In this document: in pieces, positions 9,696-17,898 of the stretch
Layout: each line of letters starts with the position of its first letter
Position numbering within the stretch: the stretch's first letter is position 1
Source: Mycolicibacterium porcinum
Lineage (GTDB): Bacteria; Actinomycetota; Actinomycetes; Mycobacteriales; Mycobacteriaceae
Assembly (NCBI GenBank): GCA_002086835.1
Contig: MVIG01000018.1
Coordinates: 1 to 64,000, forward strand
Reading direction: 5' to 3'
Length of the DNA: 64,000 nucleotides
The notes under the pieces: model-generated
Told to the model about the DNA's origin: nothing
What the model saw: the letters and a program-made list of their open reading frames with translations, nothing else
Databases searched by the model: none
Program-made: the position numbers and the translations under genes

Positions 9696-11516
9696 TCAAC
9701 TCGAGGCCGTCATGCCGAGCACCTGCCTGAGTGCCGCCTGCATGTCCGCGAGTTCGATCCGCATCAGCTGCGTCTCATCGAGTTCTGCCAGGTTCGTACC
9801 GTGGATCTCGCTGAGCCGGTACTCGCGTTCCTCTTCGGCCGCCTCGATCACATTGCGTACGAAACGGCCGTTGCCGGCCAGGTCGATGCCGGGGCGCAGT
9901 TGTCCCGACTGGTCGATCGCCTCGCTCTGGCACAGCGTGACGCACGCGCTGACGAGTTCGTCGTGTGCGGCCGCCGACAGTTCCGAATCTCTGGTGCGGG
10001 CGACCAGCTTTCCGATGTCCCCGAGCTCGGTCGGGCCGTACGACCCGAACCGGATCCGTTTGGTGAACCGTGATGCCAGACCGTCGTTGGACGCCAGGAA
10101 GCGGTCGATCTCGGCGTCGTAGCCGGCGATGATCACGACCAGGCGGTCGCGGTCGTTCTCCATGCGGGCCAGCAGGGTGTCGACCGCTTCACGGCCGAAC
10201 GCGTCGCCGCCGGACAGCCCGGTCTGGATCAACGTGTACGCCTCGTCGATGAACAGCACGCCGTCCATCGCCGAGTCGATCAGCGCGGTCGTCTTGATGG
10301 CGGTGCTGCCGAGGTGCTGGCCGACGAAGTCGTGCCGCTTGGCCTCGACGATGTTCGGGGTCCGCAACAGCCCCAGCCCGCAGTAAGTCTGCGCCACCAC
10401 CCGGGCGATGGTGGTCTTGCCGGTCCCGGGCGGGCCGGTGAACGCCAGGTGCAGGCTGCGCGCTGCGGAGCTGAGCCCCTTGTCGCCGCGGACCTTTGCC
10501 AGCATGGCCGCCGATTTCAGCTTGGCGACTTGAAGTTTGACCTCCGACAAGCCGATCTGCCGGTCCAGTTCCTCCTGCGCCGCCCGCAGGTATTCGTTGC
10601 CACGTTCCGACAGATCGTCGGCCATCAGGTCTTCTGCCGACGGCACGCTGGCCGGGTCCCATCGGTCGGTGCGTGAGTCGACGATCTCCTTGGAGGTGAT
10701 CACCAGCCGGTACTTCGGATCGGCCAGCGCCGCGGCATTCGCCTCGAATGCGGGATCCTCGCTGTAGATCCGTTCGAAGATCACCCGGGCGTCCTGCTCT
10801 TCGCCCATCTCCCGCAGCGTCAGCCCTTTGCAGAATTCCGCGGCCCGGCGGGCTCCCGGGACCGGACCTTCGATGGCCCGGTCGAGCCGCCGGATGCCCT
10901 CACCGAACAGGCCCATCTGAGCGCAGGCCGATCCGACCATCAGATCGGCCCCGGCGCCGATGTAGCTGTCGGTGAATGATCCCGACCTGCTCAGCGCGGT
11001 CAGGACGTCAGGCCAGCGTTGCGTGGTGAAGTGCAGTACGCCGCGGATGTACGCGCGGATCTCGCCGGTGTCGCCGTCCTGCGTTGTCGTGTTCTGTTCC
11101 AGCTTGTCGAGCACCTGCTCGGCCTCGTCGAAATCCTTGGAACCAATCATGCTGGCCGCGTACGCGAGCCACATCTCGGTCTTGGTGCTCAACGGATAGT
11201 CGAGGTACAGCCCGGTCTGGAACCGTCCACTCAACGCCCGTTGCGGCAGTCCGAGTCGACGCTGCTCACGGAACAACGAGAGTGTGCTCGTTCGGTACAG
11301 GTGGTAGATGACCTCGGGGCTGGTGTCACCGGTGGCGGCGCGGCCCAACCACGCATCGCACATGTCCGGGTCGTATTCGGTGGCCCTGCGGAACGCCAGC
11401 GCTGCGTACGGCAGGTCGCGCTCGGTCTCCAACCCGTCGATGGGAATGCCGAGCGACAGCACTCCGGCATCGAAAACCCGCTGCGCATCGGTGGATCCAT
11501 TCATCGGAGGTGACAC
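9696..11516 (-). CDS. eccA: EccA, AAA+ ATPase of the ESX type VII secretion system
   Basis: A 606-residue cytosolic CbxX/CfxQ-type AAA+ ATPase of typical EccA length. An N-terminal helical TPR-like half (to about residue 280) is followed by the ATPase domain. That domain has Walker A GPPGTGKTTIARVVAQTYCG near residue 363, Walker B GVLFIDEAYTLI near 420, and sensor sequence RLVVIIAGYDAEIDRFL. EccA is thought to release substrates from EspG or other chaperones. The start is GTG at 11516 with GAGGAG just upstream, or the ATG at 11504. It is the first gene of a two-gene unit with the EspI-like ATPase. Confidence 0.96.
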   Translation of the reverse strand: MSPPMNGSTDAQRVFDAGVLSLGIPIDGLETERDLPYAALAFRRATEYDPDMCDAWLGRAATGDTSPEVIYHLYRTSTLSLFREQRRLGLPQRALSGRFQTGLYLDYPLSTKTEMWLAYAASMIGSKDFDEAEQVLDKLEQNTTTQDGDTGEIRAYIRGVLHFTTQRWPDVLTALSRSGSFTDSYIGAGADLMVGSACAQMGLFGEGIRRLDRAIEGPVPGARRAAEFCKGLTLREMGEEQDARVIFERIYSEDPAFEANAAALADPKYRLVITSKEIVDSRTDRWDPASVPSAEDLMADDLSERGNEYLRAAQEELDRQIGLSEVKLQVAKLKSAAMLAKVRGDKGLSSAARSLHLAFTGPPGTGKTTIARVVAQTYCGLGLLRTPNIVEAKRHDFVGQHLGSTAIKTTALIDSAMDGVLFIDEAYTLIQTGLSGGDAFGREAVDTLLARMENDRDRLVVIIAGYDAEIDRFLASNDGLASRFTKRIRFGSYGPTELGDIGKLVARTRDSELSAAAHDELVSACVTLCQSEAIDQSGQLRPGIDLAGNGRFVRNVIEAAEEEREYRLSEIHGTNLAELDETQLMRIELADMQAALRQVLGMTASS

Positions 11517-11573
11517 ATCTCCTCACTGCACGGTCAGCCGCGATTCGCCCGCGAGTGTACTAAGTTGAGCAGA

Positions 11574-11891
11574 ATGGCACAGCCGGTGCAGTCAGCTGGC
11601 GGAACGATTTCGGTGTCCACCACCGAACGCGGTCTGCCCGTCGCGCTACGCCTCGATCCTGCCGAGCTGAAGAAATCACCTGCGCAACTCGCTGACGAGA
11701 TCATGGCGCTGTGCCGCTTGTCGGCGGCCCGCGCCCAGGTCGCACGCAGACGCGAACTGGCCGAAAACGGTTACAGCGCATCGGTTATCGACCCACTGAG
11801 ACTGGCCACCGAAGACGATTTGGCCCGCGCGGAGGACGAAGTCCTCGGCGAGGAGGACGACCTCCCGACGACCTGGGGCAGGTCGGTATGA
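11574..11891 (+). CDS. EspD/EspH-like ESX-associated protein
   Basis: A 105-residue protein. The stretch TISVSTTERGLPVALRLDP, followed by SPAQLADEIMALCRLSAARA, resembles the conserved core of EspD and EspH of M. tuberculosis (there a VSVSTLMDG motif followed by SEAQLADEI and a helix). The long acidic N-terminus of those proteins is missing. The C-terminus is acidic. EspD and EspH are cytosolic or secreted accessory factors that stabilise Esp substrates. The ATG at 11574 is chosen; it is divergent from eccA. The next gene overlaps by 4 bases (ATGA), indicating translational coupling. Confidence 0.65.
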   Translation: MAQPVQSAGGTISVSTTERGLPVALRLDPAELKKSPAQLADEIMALCRLSAARAQVARRRELAENGYSASVIDPLRLATEDDLARAEDEVLGEEDDLPTTWGRSV

Positions 11892-12241
11892 CCGGTCTCG
11901 CCGACTCACTGATCGGTCGCATCCGCAAACAGCGTGACCTGGCGCAAGCCATGGATGAGCACTGCCAATCGATTTCGGCGCGGGTCACCAGCCGTGACGG
12001 CAACGTCAGCGCCGAAGTCGACGGCATGGGTGCGATGACCGGGCTGTGGCTCGGGCCCGCCGCACACAAGCTCGGCGCCGATGCACTGGCCAAGCTCATC
12101 GTCGAGACCGCAGGCGCTGCCGCGCAGGTGGCGGCGGCTCGGCAACAATTCCTGTCGCAGGAATTCGCGGCGCGCTGGCAGGAATTGAACGAGGCTCCGC
12201 TGACGCGATGGGACGGCAGCGCTTTCCAACCGGAGCGCTGA
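11888..12241 (+). CDS. YbaB/EspL-like protein
   Basis: A 117-residue protein with the YbaB fold pattern: an N-terminal helix, then beta strands ISARVTSRDGNVSAEVDGMG and MTGLWLGPAAHKLG, and a C-terminal helix LAKLIVETAGAAAQVAAARQ. EspL (Rv3880c) of ESX-1 has this fold and acts as a cytosolic accessory of substrate stability. It overlaps the EspD/H-like gene by 4 bases. Two larger YbaB-like genes flank the toxin region (21358-21798 and 40316-40780). Confidence 0.7.
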   Translation: MTGLADSLIGRIRKQRDLAQAMDEHCQSISARVTSRDGNVSAEVDGMGAMTGLWLGPAAHKLGADALAKLIVETAGAAAQVAAARQQFLSQEFAARWQELNEAPLTRWDGSAFQPER

Positions 12242-12508
12242 CGAAACCGCCGGGCAAACCACGCCTGCGACGGTGCCGCCGACCAGCCGGTCGACCCCTG
12301 ATCTGCGAACCAGTCCCCACCACACCCGCGCCACGCAGACGAGAATCGGTTATCCAGCAATTTTTGCTGTTGCGCTAATTAACAATACGAACGATCTACA
12401 CGCATAATTTGCACAAAATTCAGTTAGCTGCGGACCACTCACGCCGCTATAGTTTATTGGTCTCGTGCCCACACAACCCCCGCTTCCAGCCGGAAAGGTA
12501 TTAGCACG
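12242..12508. promoter_or_regulatory. AT-rich promoter region before the ESX substrate operon
   Basis: The first ~110 bases are GC-rich. Bases 12351-12460 are strikingly AT-rich for this genome, including the hairpin CAGCAA-TTT-TTGCTG at 12355-12369, CTAATTAACAATACG and GCATAATTTGCAC. A candidate -10 box TATAGT lies at 12448-12453, about 56 bases before the EspC-like start. AT-rich islands of this kind upstream of esp genes are known targets of Lsr2 and EspR; binding here is inferred. Confidence 0.6.
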
Positions 12509-12793
12509 ATGAGCGACATTTTCGCCGCCCAGCCCGCGGGTATGGCAACCTTCTCCGCTGCCAACGAAGCAGCCGGATCCGCGATAACCACGGTCGGTTC
12601 CGCCGACTCAGCGGCGATGCTCATGTCAGCTGCTGCCGCACTCGGCCCGATCGGCGCGGTCTATCTCGCCGCCTTCGGCCCAGCTCAGGCCAATAATCTG
12701 GCCGGAACACTGCTGGTGGGCGGGGTGCATGCGGCCACCGGCGCTGCTACCGAGGTCTCCCGTTCCGCCGTCCTGTCGAACGACGACGCCTAG
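12509..12793 (+). CDS. EspC/EspF-like ESX secretion target
   Basis: A 94-residue Ala-rich helical protein resembling the EspC family of small type VII substrates: an N-terminal helix with Gln-Pro (FAAQPAGMATFSAANEA), a central turn around ALGPIGAVYLAAFGPAQ, and a second helix. EspC and EspF are co-secreted with EspA and EspE, and the next gene 12 bases downstream looks like such a partner. No C-terminal YxxxD/E secretion signal is visible. It is the first gene after the AT-rich promoter, so it probably opens the plus-strand substrate operon. Confidence 0.62.
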   Translation: MSDIFAAQPAGMATFSAANEAAGSAITTVGSADSAAMLMSAAAALGPIGAVYLAAFGPAQANNLAGTLLVGGVHAATGAATEVSRSAVLSNDDA

Positions 12794-12805
12794 GCCTGAC
12801 GCGAT

Positions 12806-14110
12806 ATGCCCACAGTTTTGCCTCCCCGGCCGGTAACCCCGGTTGGACAGTTGGCTCAACAAGTTCCCGGCTACGACGCCACCCCGGTTATCGCTGCTCA
12901 AGAACAGAGTCTGCAAGATTTTCTGAATTTGCCAGTGCGACAAATTCTGGAGCGCCTGGGTTTGCCACCAATTGCAGATCAAAAGCCAGGGGAAGAGCCC
13001 CCGCCGGAGGGCCAACCCGAGCAGCAGCCCCCGGCCAATCCCATGGATCCGAGCGCATTGATCAGTCCGGTCACCGACGCGCTCAGCACCTTGGGCAGCG
13101 GAATGTTCGAAGGCGTCGATCCGACGACGATGCTGCAGTCCATCTCCAAGATGTTCGACTCCACCGGCGGGTCGATGGCCAAGTCGGTCAGTTCGGCCGG
13201 CGACGCGTGGCAGGGCGCCTCCGGTACCGCCGCGGCGGCCAAGACGACCGCGGCGATTTCCGACGGCGCCGAGGTCGGCGCACAATCCGACGCGCTCAGA
13301 ACCAGTTTGACCGCAGCTGCGACCAACGTCGGCCAGGCTCGGGTCCGGCTCATCGAGATCATCACCGAATTCGCCGCGACGATCGCCGCCATCGGTCCCA
13401 TGATCATCTTCCCGTGGGGCTGGGCTGCGGCAATTGCCGCGGCCAACAAGGCAATTGCCACCACGGCCGAAGTGATGACCGAGCTGCAGACATCGCTCGC
13501 CGGCCAGGCCGCTCAGGTCACCACAGCCGGCGCACCGGTGGGCATCACCTCCGCACCCGAGGGTGCCTCGTCGCTGGCCGGCCTGGCCTCCCTCATGCCG
13601 ATGGCGATGAAGGGTGCCGAGGCCGGCGTGCAGGCCGGCACCGGTGCGGCGTCGGCGGCCGGCCAGGCCGCCGCGAAGCCCGCGATCGATCCGGTGGACC
13701 CAGCCGCCGACGCGGCGGGAGAAGGTGAAGGACATCCCGCGCTGGCGGGCGGGGCAATGGGCGCCGGCGGCGGCGGAGGTGGCGGCGGGATCGGCAGCGG
13801 CGCACTGCCACCGCGGTCGCTACCGATGTCCTCGATGATCCAGGCGGAAAGTGCCAGTGCACCAACCCAATCAGCGGCACCACGGGTCGGCGGAGTCGCC
13901 TCACCCGGCATGATGGGCGGTGCACCTATGGGGGCGATGGGTGCCGGACACGGCGCGAATGCCTCATCGAGCAACAACCACACGTCGGCATCGTTCCTGC
14001 ACACCACCGATCAAGGCAGCGAGATCGTCGGCGATCTCGGCACTGCGGCGCCCCCGGTCCTCGGGGAGGCCGACCCGTATCAGACCCCGGACGTCGAACT
14101 CCGGATCTAG
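12806..14110 (+). CDS. EspA/EspB-like secreted ESX substrate with Gly-rich tail
   Basis: A 434-residue protein. A Pro-rich N-terminus (about 1-75) is followed by a helical region containing a WxG turn (SSAGDAWQGASGTAAAA, about residue 130) and a hydrophobic segment (FAATIAAIGPMIIFPWGWAA, about 190-215). An Ala/Gly-rich linker includes a run of eight glycines and the motif GGAPMGAMGAG. The extreme C-terminus contains YQTPD, matching YxxxD, the general type VII signal, though not in its usual helical-hairpin position. By size, tail composition and its small upstream partner it is analogous to EspA, EspE or EspB; which one is uncertain. Confidence 0.6.
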   Translation: MPTVLPPRPVTPVGQLAQQVPGYDATPVIAAQEQSLQDFLNLPVRQILERLGLPPIADQKPGEEPPPEGQPEQQPPANPMDPSALISPVTDALSTLGSGMFEGVDPTTMLQSISKMFDSTGGSMAKSVSSAGDAWQGASGTAAAAKTTAAISDGAEVGAQSDALRTSLTAAATNVGQARVRLIEIITEFAATIAAIGPMIIFPWGWAAAIAAANKAIATTAEVMTELQTSLAGQAAQVTTAGAPVGITSAPEGASSLAGLASLMPMAMKGAEAGVQAGTGAASAAGQAAAKPAIDPVDPAADAAGEGEGHPALAGGAMGAGGGGGGGGIGSGALPPRSLPMSSMIQAESASAPTQSAAPRVGGVASPGMMGGAPMGAMGAGHGANASSSNNHTSASFLHTTDQGSEIVGDLGTAAPPVLGEADPYQTPDVELRI

Positions 14111-14132
14111 CCAGCCCGTTAGGAGAACCGTC

Positions 14133-14426
14133 ATGGCCGACAACGCCGGTATGTCCATCCAGCCCGCCGAGGTGCAGGAGATCAGCAATCAACTCGACGA
14201 GCTGGCCAACCGCGTCCAGCGGGTGATGGCCGATGAGTCCCCCAACCTGACCGTGACGCCGTCGGCCCGCGACGAGGTGTCGCAGCGAGTTGCCCAGACC
14301 CTCAACGAGGTTCACACCACCTTCGGCACGTCGGCCGATCAGGGGATGACCGAGATTCACGAGGTGGCAGCGACACTGCGCGGCCATTCGTCCAACATCG
14401 CCGCTTCCGAGGACTTCGCCGGCTGA
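14133..14426 (+). CDS. PE-family protein lacking the tyrosine of YxxxD/E
   Basis: A 97-residue protein that aligns with the PE domain pattern: a first helix (PAEVQEISNQLDELANRVQR), the turn NLTVTPSARDEVSQRVAQTL corresponding to the PE segment VPAAADEVS, and a second helix ending SSNIAASEDFAG. In ordinary PE proteins this end reads SYAATE, giving YxxxE. Here Ile replaces the Tyr and the protein contains no tyrosine at all. A good ribosome-binding site (AGGAG) precedes the ATG. It is followed by the PPE gene, as in other ESX loci, and is expected to form a PE-PPE heterodimer. Confidence 0.75.
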   Translation: MADNAGMSIQPAEVQEISNQLDELANRVQRVMADESPNLTVTPSARDEVSQRVAQTLNEVHTTFGTSADQGMTEIHEVAATLRGHSSNIAASEDFAG

Positions 14427-14473
14427 CCGTCACACGACCATCTGTTTCTGTCGACGAGGGGAGGTTTCCGGGC

Positions 14474-15556
14474 GTGGGGTTCACCGACGTTGCGTGGGAG
14501 TCACGCAGCACCGAGCAGCTGGCTCGCGACCTCACCGAGGGGCCCGGACCGGCGTCGGTCGGCGGAGCCGGCGCGGCCTGGATCCGGGTTGCCAACGAAT
14601 TGGCAAACGTCTCCATCGATTTCGACAAGCTGGTGGCGCGCCTGCGTACGGTCTGGGACAGCCAGGCCTCCGACGCGGCGGCGCAACGCCTGGAAGAGTT
14701 CGGCAAGTGGCTGCAGGCGATCAGCCTCAGTGCGGCGGGCAACGGTCAGCGCGCTGAGGAGGCCGCGGTCGCCAACACCGTGGCGGTGCTCGCGATGCCC
14801 AGCGTTTCGGAGGCCGTCGAGGCCAAGACCGCCCAGGACATGATGGCCTCGCTGGCCGCGTACAACGGGGCCGTGCTGAACGGGACGTTCGCCGAGTTCG
14901 ACGCGGCCGCCACCGCTGACCAGGCCAACGCCGCGGCCGTCATGCAGCAGTACGAAGAGGCCGCAGCTCCCCTGGCCCAGCCGTGGGAACAGCCCCCACC
15001 TCCGCAGGTGTCGAAGGGCAACGCACTCAAGGCCGAACAGGGCGGCGAAGGCGCCTCCGGAGCGGGCGGCGGGGCGGCCGGCGGGACCGCAGCGGTGCCA
15101 CCACCGCCATTGGCGCCGATGTTCGCGCCGGGCGTCAAGTCGAGTGCTGATCCGAAGTCGCTGCAGAAGACCGGGTTCACCGGTGCAGGAGGTTCCTCGG
15201 GCACCGGGATGAGCGGCGCGCCCTATGCACCGATGGGCGCGATGGGCCGTAACGACCAGCACCGCGACTACGAATCCGTGCAGCCGGCGGCGGTTCTGGA
15301 TGGGGCCGGCGAACCGGGTGCCGGGGTTTCCGATGCCGGGCAGGCCTGGCTTCCCGCCGCACAGCAGAACGACGCACCGTTCATGGTGTCCAACGTCAGT
15401 TGGGGTCCCGATACCGCGGTGTTCGACGAACTCGCCGCACCCGAGGTGCCTGCCGGCGAGGGCTTCGCCGACGAACCGGAGCGCACTCTCGAGCAGGTGG
15501 ACAACCGCTGGGTCACGCCTCCCGTGATCGGCGTCGACCGGGGGCTCAACATATGA
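14474..15556 (+). CDS. PPE-like protein without the Pro-Pro-Glu motif
   Basis: A 360-residue protein. Residues 1-175 have the PPE helical layout with a W-containing turn (LRTVWDSQASDAAAQRLEEF, near residue 60). The diagnostic N-terminal PPE tripeptide is absent: it begins MGFTDVAWESRSTEQLARDL. A Gly/Ala/Pro linker follows with the motif APYAPMGAMGRND, similar to the PMGAMG motif of the EspA/B-like protein encoded at 12806. A conserved-looking acidic tail ends with WVTPPVIGVDRGLNI. It starts at GTG 14474 after a strong Shine-Dalgarno (GGGGAGG). It is coupled to espG by an ATGA overlap, so EspG is the expected chaperone. Confidence 0.72.
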   Translation: MGFTDVAWESRSTEQLARDLTEGPGPASVGGAGAAWIRVANELANVSIDFDKLVARLRTVWDSQASDAAAQRLEEFGKWLQAISLSAAGNGQRAEEAAVANTVAVLAMPSVSEAVEAKTAQDMMASLAAYNGAVLNGTFAEFDAAATADQANAAAVMQQYEEAAAPLAQPWEQPPPPQVSKGNALKAEQGGEGASGAGGGAAGGTAAVPPPPLAPMFAPGVKSSADPKSLQKTGFTGAGGSSGTGMSGAPYAPMGAMGRNDQHRDYESVQPAAVLDGAGEPGAGVSDAGQAWLPAAQQNDAPFMVSNVSWGPDTAVFDELAAPEVPAGEGFADEPERTLEQVDNRWVTPPVIGVDRGLNI

Positions 15557-16365
15557 CGGCCTCGCTCGCTGCGCAATTCGTCGTCACCGATGACGAACTC
15601 CACGTTCTGGCAGCGCGTCTCGGTGTCCAGGCGCTGCCGCTGGTGCTGGACCTGCGCACGCGGCACCCCACCGAGACCGCGCGCGCCGACGCGCTCGGGC
15701 AGGCCACCCGCAGCCTGACCGAGCGCGGCCTGCTGTCCGCCGGTGACGTGGACACGGAACTCTCAGCCGTCGTGCAGTCGCTGCAGCGGCCGGACCGTGA
15801 GCTCGCCATGCGCCTGGTCACCCCTGACGGCCTGGCCCGCGTCACGGTCGTGCGGCATGGCACGCAGTGCGTCTCGGCCTGCCGGGTGGGAAACGACATC
15901 GCGCTGGATACGGTCGATGACGGCGCGAGCGCGTCCAGTGCCGCGGCCGCCCTGTTGCGTCGGCTGCCGGCATCCGCCGCCGCCGAGATCATCCCGGTCG
16001 GCGCTCCGCTCGCCGACGTCAGCCAGGCGTTGTCGGACACCCATGACTCCACCGAGTTGTCCGATCGCATCCGAGCGCTCGGCGCCGACACCCGCACCGC
16101 AATGACGCTGGGTTCGGCCCTGTCCTCGCGGCTGGCGTTCGCCGAGATCGTCTACTACGCACTCGATGACGACGTCGACCGGATCTCGCGGTGCGCCGGG
16201 GCGGTCGGCATCTTCTACACCAAGCGCGGACGGATCGTGGGCGCACCGAGCTCCTCACCCAGTGGCCAGTTGTGGACCACCCTCAAACCGGGGTCGGACC
16301 ACACGATCAAGCAGGCCATCGGCCAGCTTGTCGAGCTGTCCGGCTACAGATGGGGGGACTGCTAG
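15553..16365 (+). CDS. espG: EspG, PE/PPE-specific chaperone (first copy)
   Basis: A 270-residue cytosolic EspG-family protein. The N-terminus FVVTDDELHVLAARLGVQAL is followed by the repeated helix pattern. A mixed beta-sheet core contains RPDRELAMRLVTPDGLARVT and a strand near the C-terminus, FYTKRGRIVGAPSSSPSGQL, of the EspG type. EspG binds the tip of the PPE helix bundle in PE-PPE dimers and keeps it soluble until export. The ATG at 15553 overlaps the PPE stop by 4 bases. A second, divergent EspG lies at 17119. Confidence 0.88.
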   Translation: MTASLAAQFVVTDDELHVLAARLGVQALPLVLDLRTRHPTETARADALGQATRSLTERGLLSAGDVDTELSAVVQSLQRPDRELAMRLVTPDGLARVTVVRHGTQCVSACRVGNDIALDTVDDGASASSAAAALLRRLPASAAAEIIPVGAPLADVSQALSDTHDSTELSDRIRALGADTRTAMTLGSALSSRLAFAEIVYYALDDDVDRISRCAGAVGIFYTKRGRIVGAPSSSPSGQLWTTLKPGSDHTIKQAIGQLVELSGYRWGDC

Positions 16366-16442
16366 ATCCGCTCCGTGTTCACCAGCGAATTCTCAACCAC
16401 CGTCCGGCGATTCGCGCCGGTTCTGACAAAGAGAGGTAAGGC

Positions 16443-16712
16443 ATGACGCTCCATCTGACGCCCGCGGAAGCCCAGAGCAAGATCGAGAACATCGACAAAC
16501 AGATGATGGATGTCAGGCGGCTGGCTTCCCAGATCCTCGACCAAACCGAGGCGATGACCGCCAGCTCATGGACGGGCGGCAAGGCCGCGAAGTTCCGCGG
16601 CATCATGACGCAGCACCACGAGGACTTCAACTACGTCATCAACAACCTGCAGCACATCGTCGACAAGGGTAAGTCCGACATCAACGCGCTTGTCAGCCAC
16701 GACGCCGAATAG
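16443..16712 (+). CDS. WXG100 protein, EsxD-like
   Basis: An 89-residue helix-turn-helix WXG100 protein. The turn reads SSWTGGKAAKFRGIM, with the Trp-x-Gly at about residues 41-43. It resembles EsxD (Rv3891c), which has a WSG turn. A Shine-Dalgarno-like GAGAGG sits 8 bases before the ATG. There is no C-terminal YxxxD/E. It is paired with the following gene, 19 bases away, and should form the secreted Esx heterodimer. Confidence 0.88.
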   Translation: MTLHLTPAEAQSKIENIDKQMMDVRRLASQILDQTEAMTASSWTGGKAAKFRGIMTQHHEDFNYVINNLQHIVDKGKSDINALVSHDAE

Positions 16713-16731
16713 AAATCGAAAGGTTTGATCA

Positions 16732-17022
16732 ATGGATACGGATAGCATTCGGTACCAGTACGGATCCAACTACGCGTCCCTGGACGACATTCAGGGTGCG
16801 ACCAACAACGCGCAGGCCATGCGCGAAGAGGTGAGCCAGGTCTTCGCTGCCCTGCAGGGCGTGTACGAGGGCGAGGCCGCTGCGACGCTGCACACCCAGC
16901 AGACTCAGATCCTGCAGCAGATGGACGCGATCCTCAACGAGATCACCCAGACCCGGTCCGGTGGCAATCAGTCGCAAGAGGACGCCGCGGCACTCGACAG
17001 GCATCTTGCGGGCGGCTTCTAG
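16732..17022 (+). CDS. WXG100-like protein, EsxC-like (Trp replaced by Tyr)
   Basis: A 96-residue protein with the WXG100 fold but the turn VYEGEAAATLHTQQTQIL, i.e. Tyr-Glu-Gly instead of Trp-x-Gly. The C-terminal sequence ALDRHLAGGF resembles the end of EsxC (Rv3890c, IGTDQAIAGLF), which also lacks the Trp. The only YxxxD match (YASLD) is at the N-terminus, not after the second helix. A terminator-like hairpin follows at 17038. Confidence 0.85.
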   Translation: MDTDSIRYQYGSNYASLDDIQGATNNAQAMREEVSQVFAALQGVYEGEAAATLHTQQTQILQQMDAILNEITQTRSGGNQSQEDAAALDRHLAGGF

Positions 17023-17037
17023 CACGGCCGTTCGTCG

Positions 17038-17075
17038 GCGGGCTCGGTCGATGGCACCATCGCGACCGAGCCCGC
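17038..17075. terminator. strong hairpin after the Esx pair
   Basis: A perfect 13-base inverted repeat GCGGGCTCGGTCG (17038-17050) / CGACCGAGCCCGC (17063-17075). The 12-base loop itself contains the self-complementary ATGG-CA-CCAT. There is no T-run, which is common for mycobacterial terminators. It could end or attenuate transcription between the Esx pair and the second EspG cassette. Confidence 0.7.
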
Positions 17076-17118
17076 TTACGCGTCGGGTTTCCAGCCGTCA
17101 GAGAGAAAGGGGCACAAC

Positions 17119-17898
17119 GTGATCACCGACAGAGTGGCCCCGCTACGCCATGACGTCGAACCGTGGTTCATGAGTGGCTTCGCGTTCCGGTGCGTCTGGG
17201 AGGCACTGGGCCTCGACAATCTGCCGTCGCCGCTGTCCTACCGCCACCGCGGGCCGACCTACATGTCCGAGGTCGAGGCCGACCGCACCACCGTGCTGGC
17301 CCGGCTGCGGGCCAGCCTGAACCCGAATCGGGTTCGTATCCTTGAGGCGTTGCGGTACCCGGCATACCTCCTGCAGGGATTCGGCCAGATCGAGTCCGGC
17401 GAGGTGTATCGGCTGCTCGGCGTGATCGGCACGACGGGTTATTGCGCGGTCATCACCCAGGACCCCAGCGAGCAACTCATCTTCGGCGAAGACGTTCAGA
17501 TCATCGGCTGCGTGAACATCGACTTCCCCCAGATCGTTCTGGAAGCGCTCCCGGCTTACGAGCCCGGGACCCGGCCTCGTAAGGAAGAGCTGCTCGAGGA
17601 CGAGACACCTGCCTCGGCCCTGCGGGACGCGAAGATCACCGGATCGATTGTGCTCAGTGGCTCACCCGAGTTCACCATGGACTACCAGCTCCTCAACGCC
17701 GACCACCTGACCCTGATCAACGTCGCGGACGACGGTGCCTATGTGGTGAACGAGGGGACGAAGGCGTTTCAGATCATCCCGGCGACGGTCCCCAATCTCA
17801 TGCAGGTCTTCAAGAAGATCGAGAAACGGCAGTCAGAAGCCCTGGCGGAGAAGCTCTCTGCCGCACAAGCGGACCGGGAGTTCGATGCCCTACCTTGA
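17119..17898 (+). CDS. EspG-family protein (second, divergent copy)
   Basis: A 259-residue protein that I assign to EspG by layout. The N-terminal helix FAFRCVWEALGLDNLPSPLS is followed by a Y-x-x-E/V segment and helix, ILEALRYPAYLLQGFGQIES, and the beta strand YRLLGVIGTTGYCAVITQDP. The characteristic IVLEALPAYEPGTRPR comes next, then strands ending FQIIPATVPNLMQVFKKI. It is clearly distinct from the EspG at 15553. It starts GTG at 17119 with AGAAAGGGG upstream, and overlaps the ketoacyl-synthase-like gene by 14 bases. It may chaperone the substrates at 18941 and 19294 (inference). Confidence 0.7.
   Translation: MITDRVAPLRHDVEPWFMSGFAFRCVWEALGLDNLPSPLSYRHRGPTYMSEVEADRTTVLARLRASLNPNRVRILEALRYPAYLLQGFGQIESGEVYRLLGVIGTTGYCAVITQDPSEQLIFGEDVQIIGCVNIDFPQIVLEALPAYEPGTRPRKEELLEDETPASALRDAKITGSIVLSGSPEFTMDYQLLNADHLTLINVADDGAYVVNEGTKAFQIIPATVPNLMQVFKKIEKRQSEALAEKLSAAQADREFDALP

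Noticed and set aside
8779-10122. 447-residue plus-strand frame
   Set aside because: Antisense to the EspI-like ATPase and eccA, both of which have clear motifs and ribosome-binding sites.
12355-12369. CAGCAA/TTGCTG hairpin as a terminator of the YbaB-like gene
   Set aside because: Too short and AT-rich for a strong mycobacterial terminator and more than 110 bases from the stop; treated as part of the promoter region.
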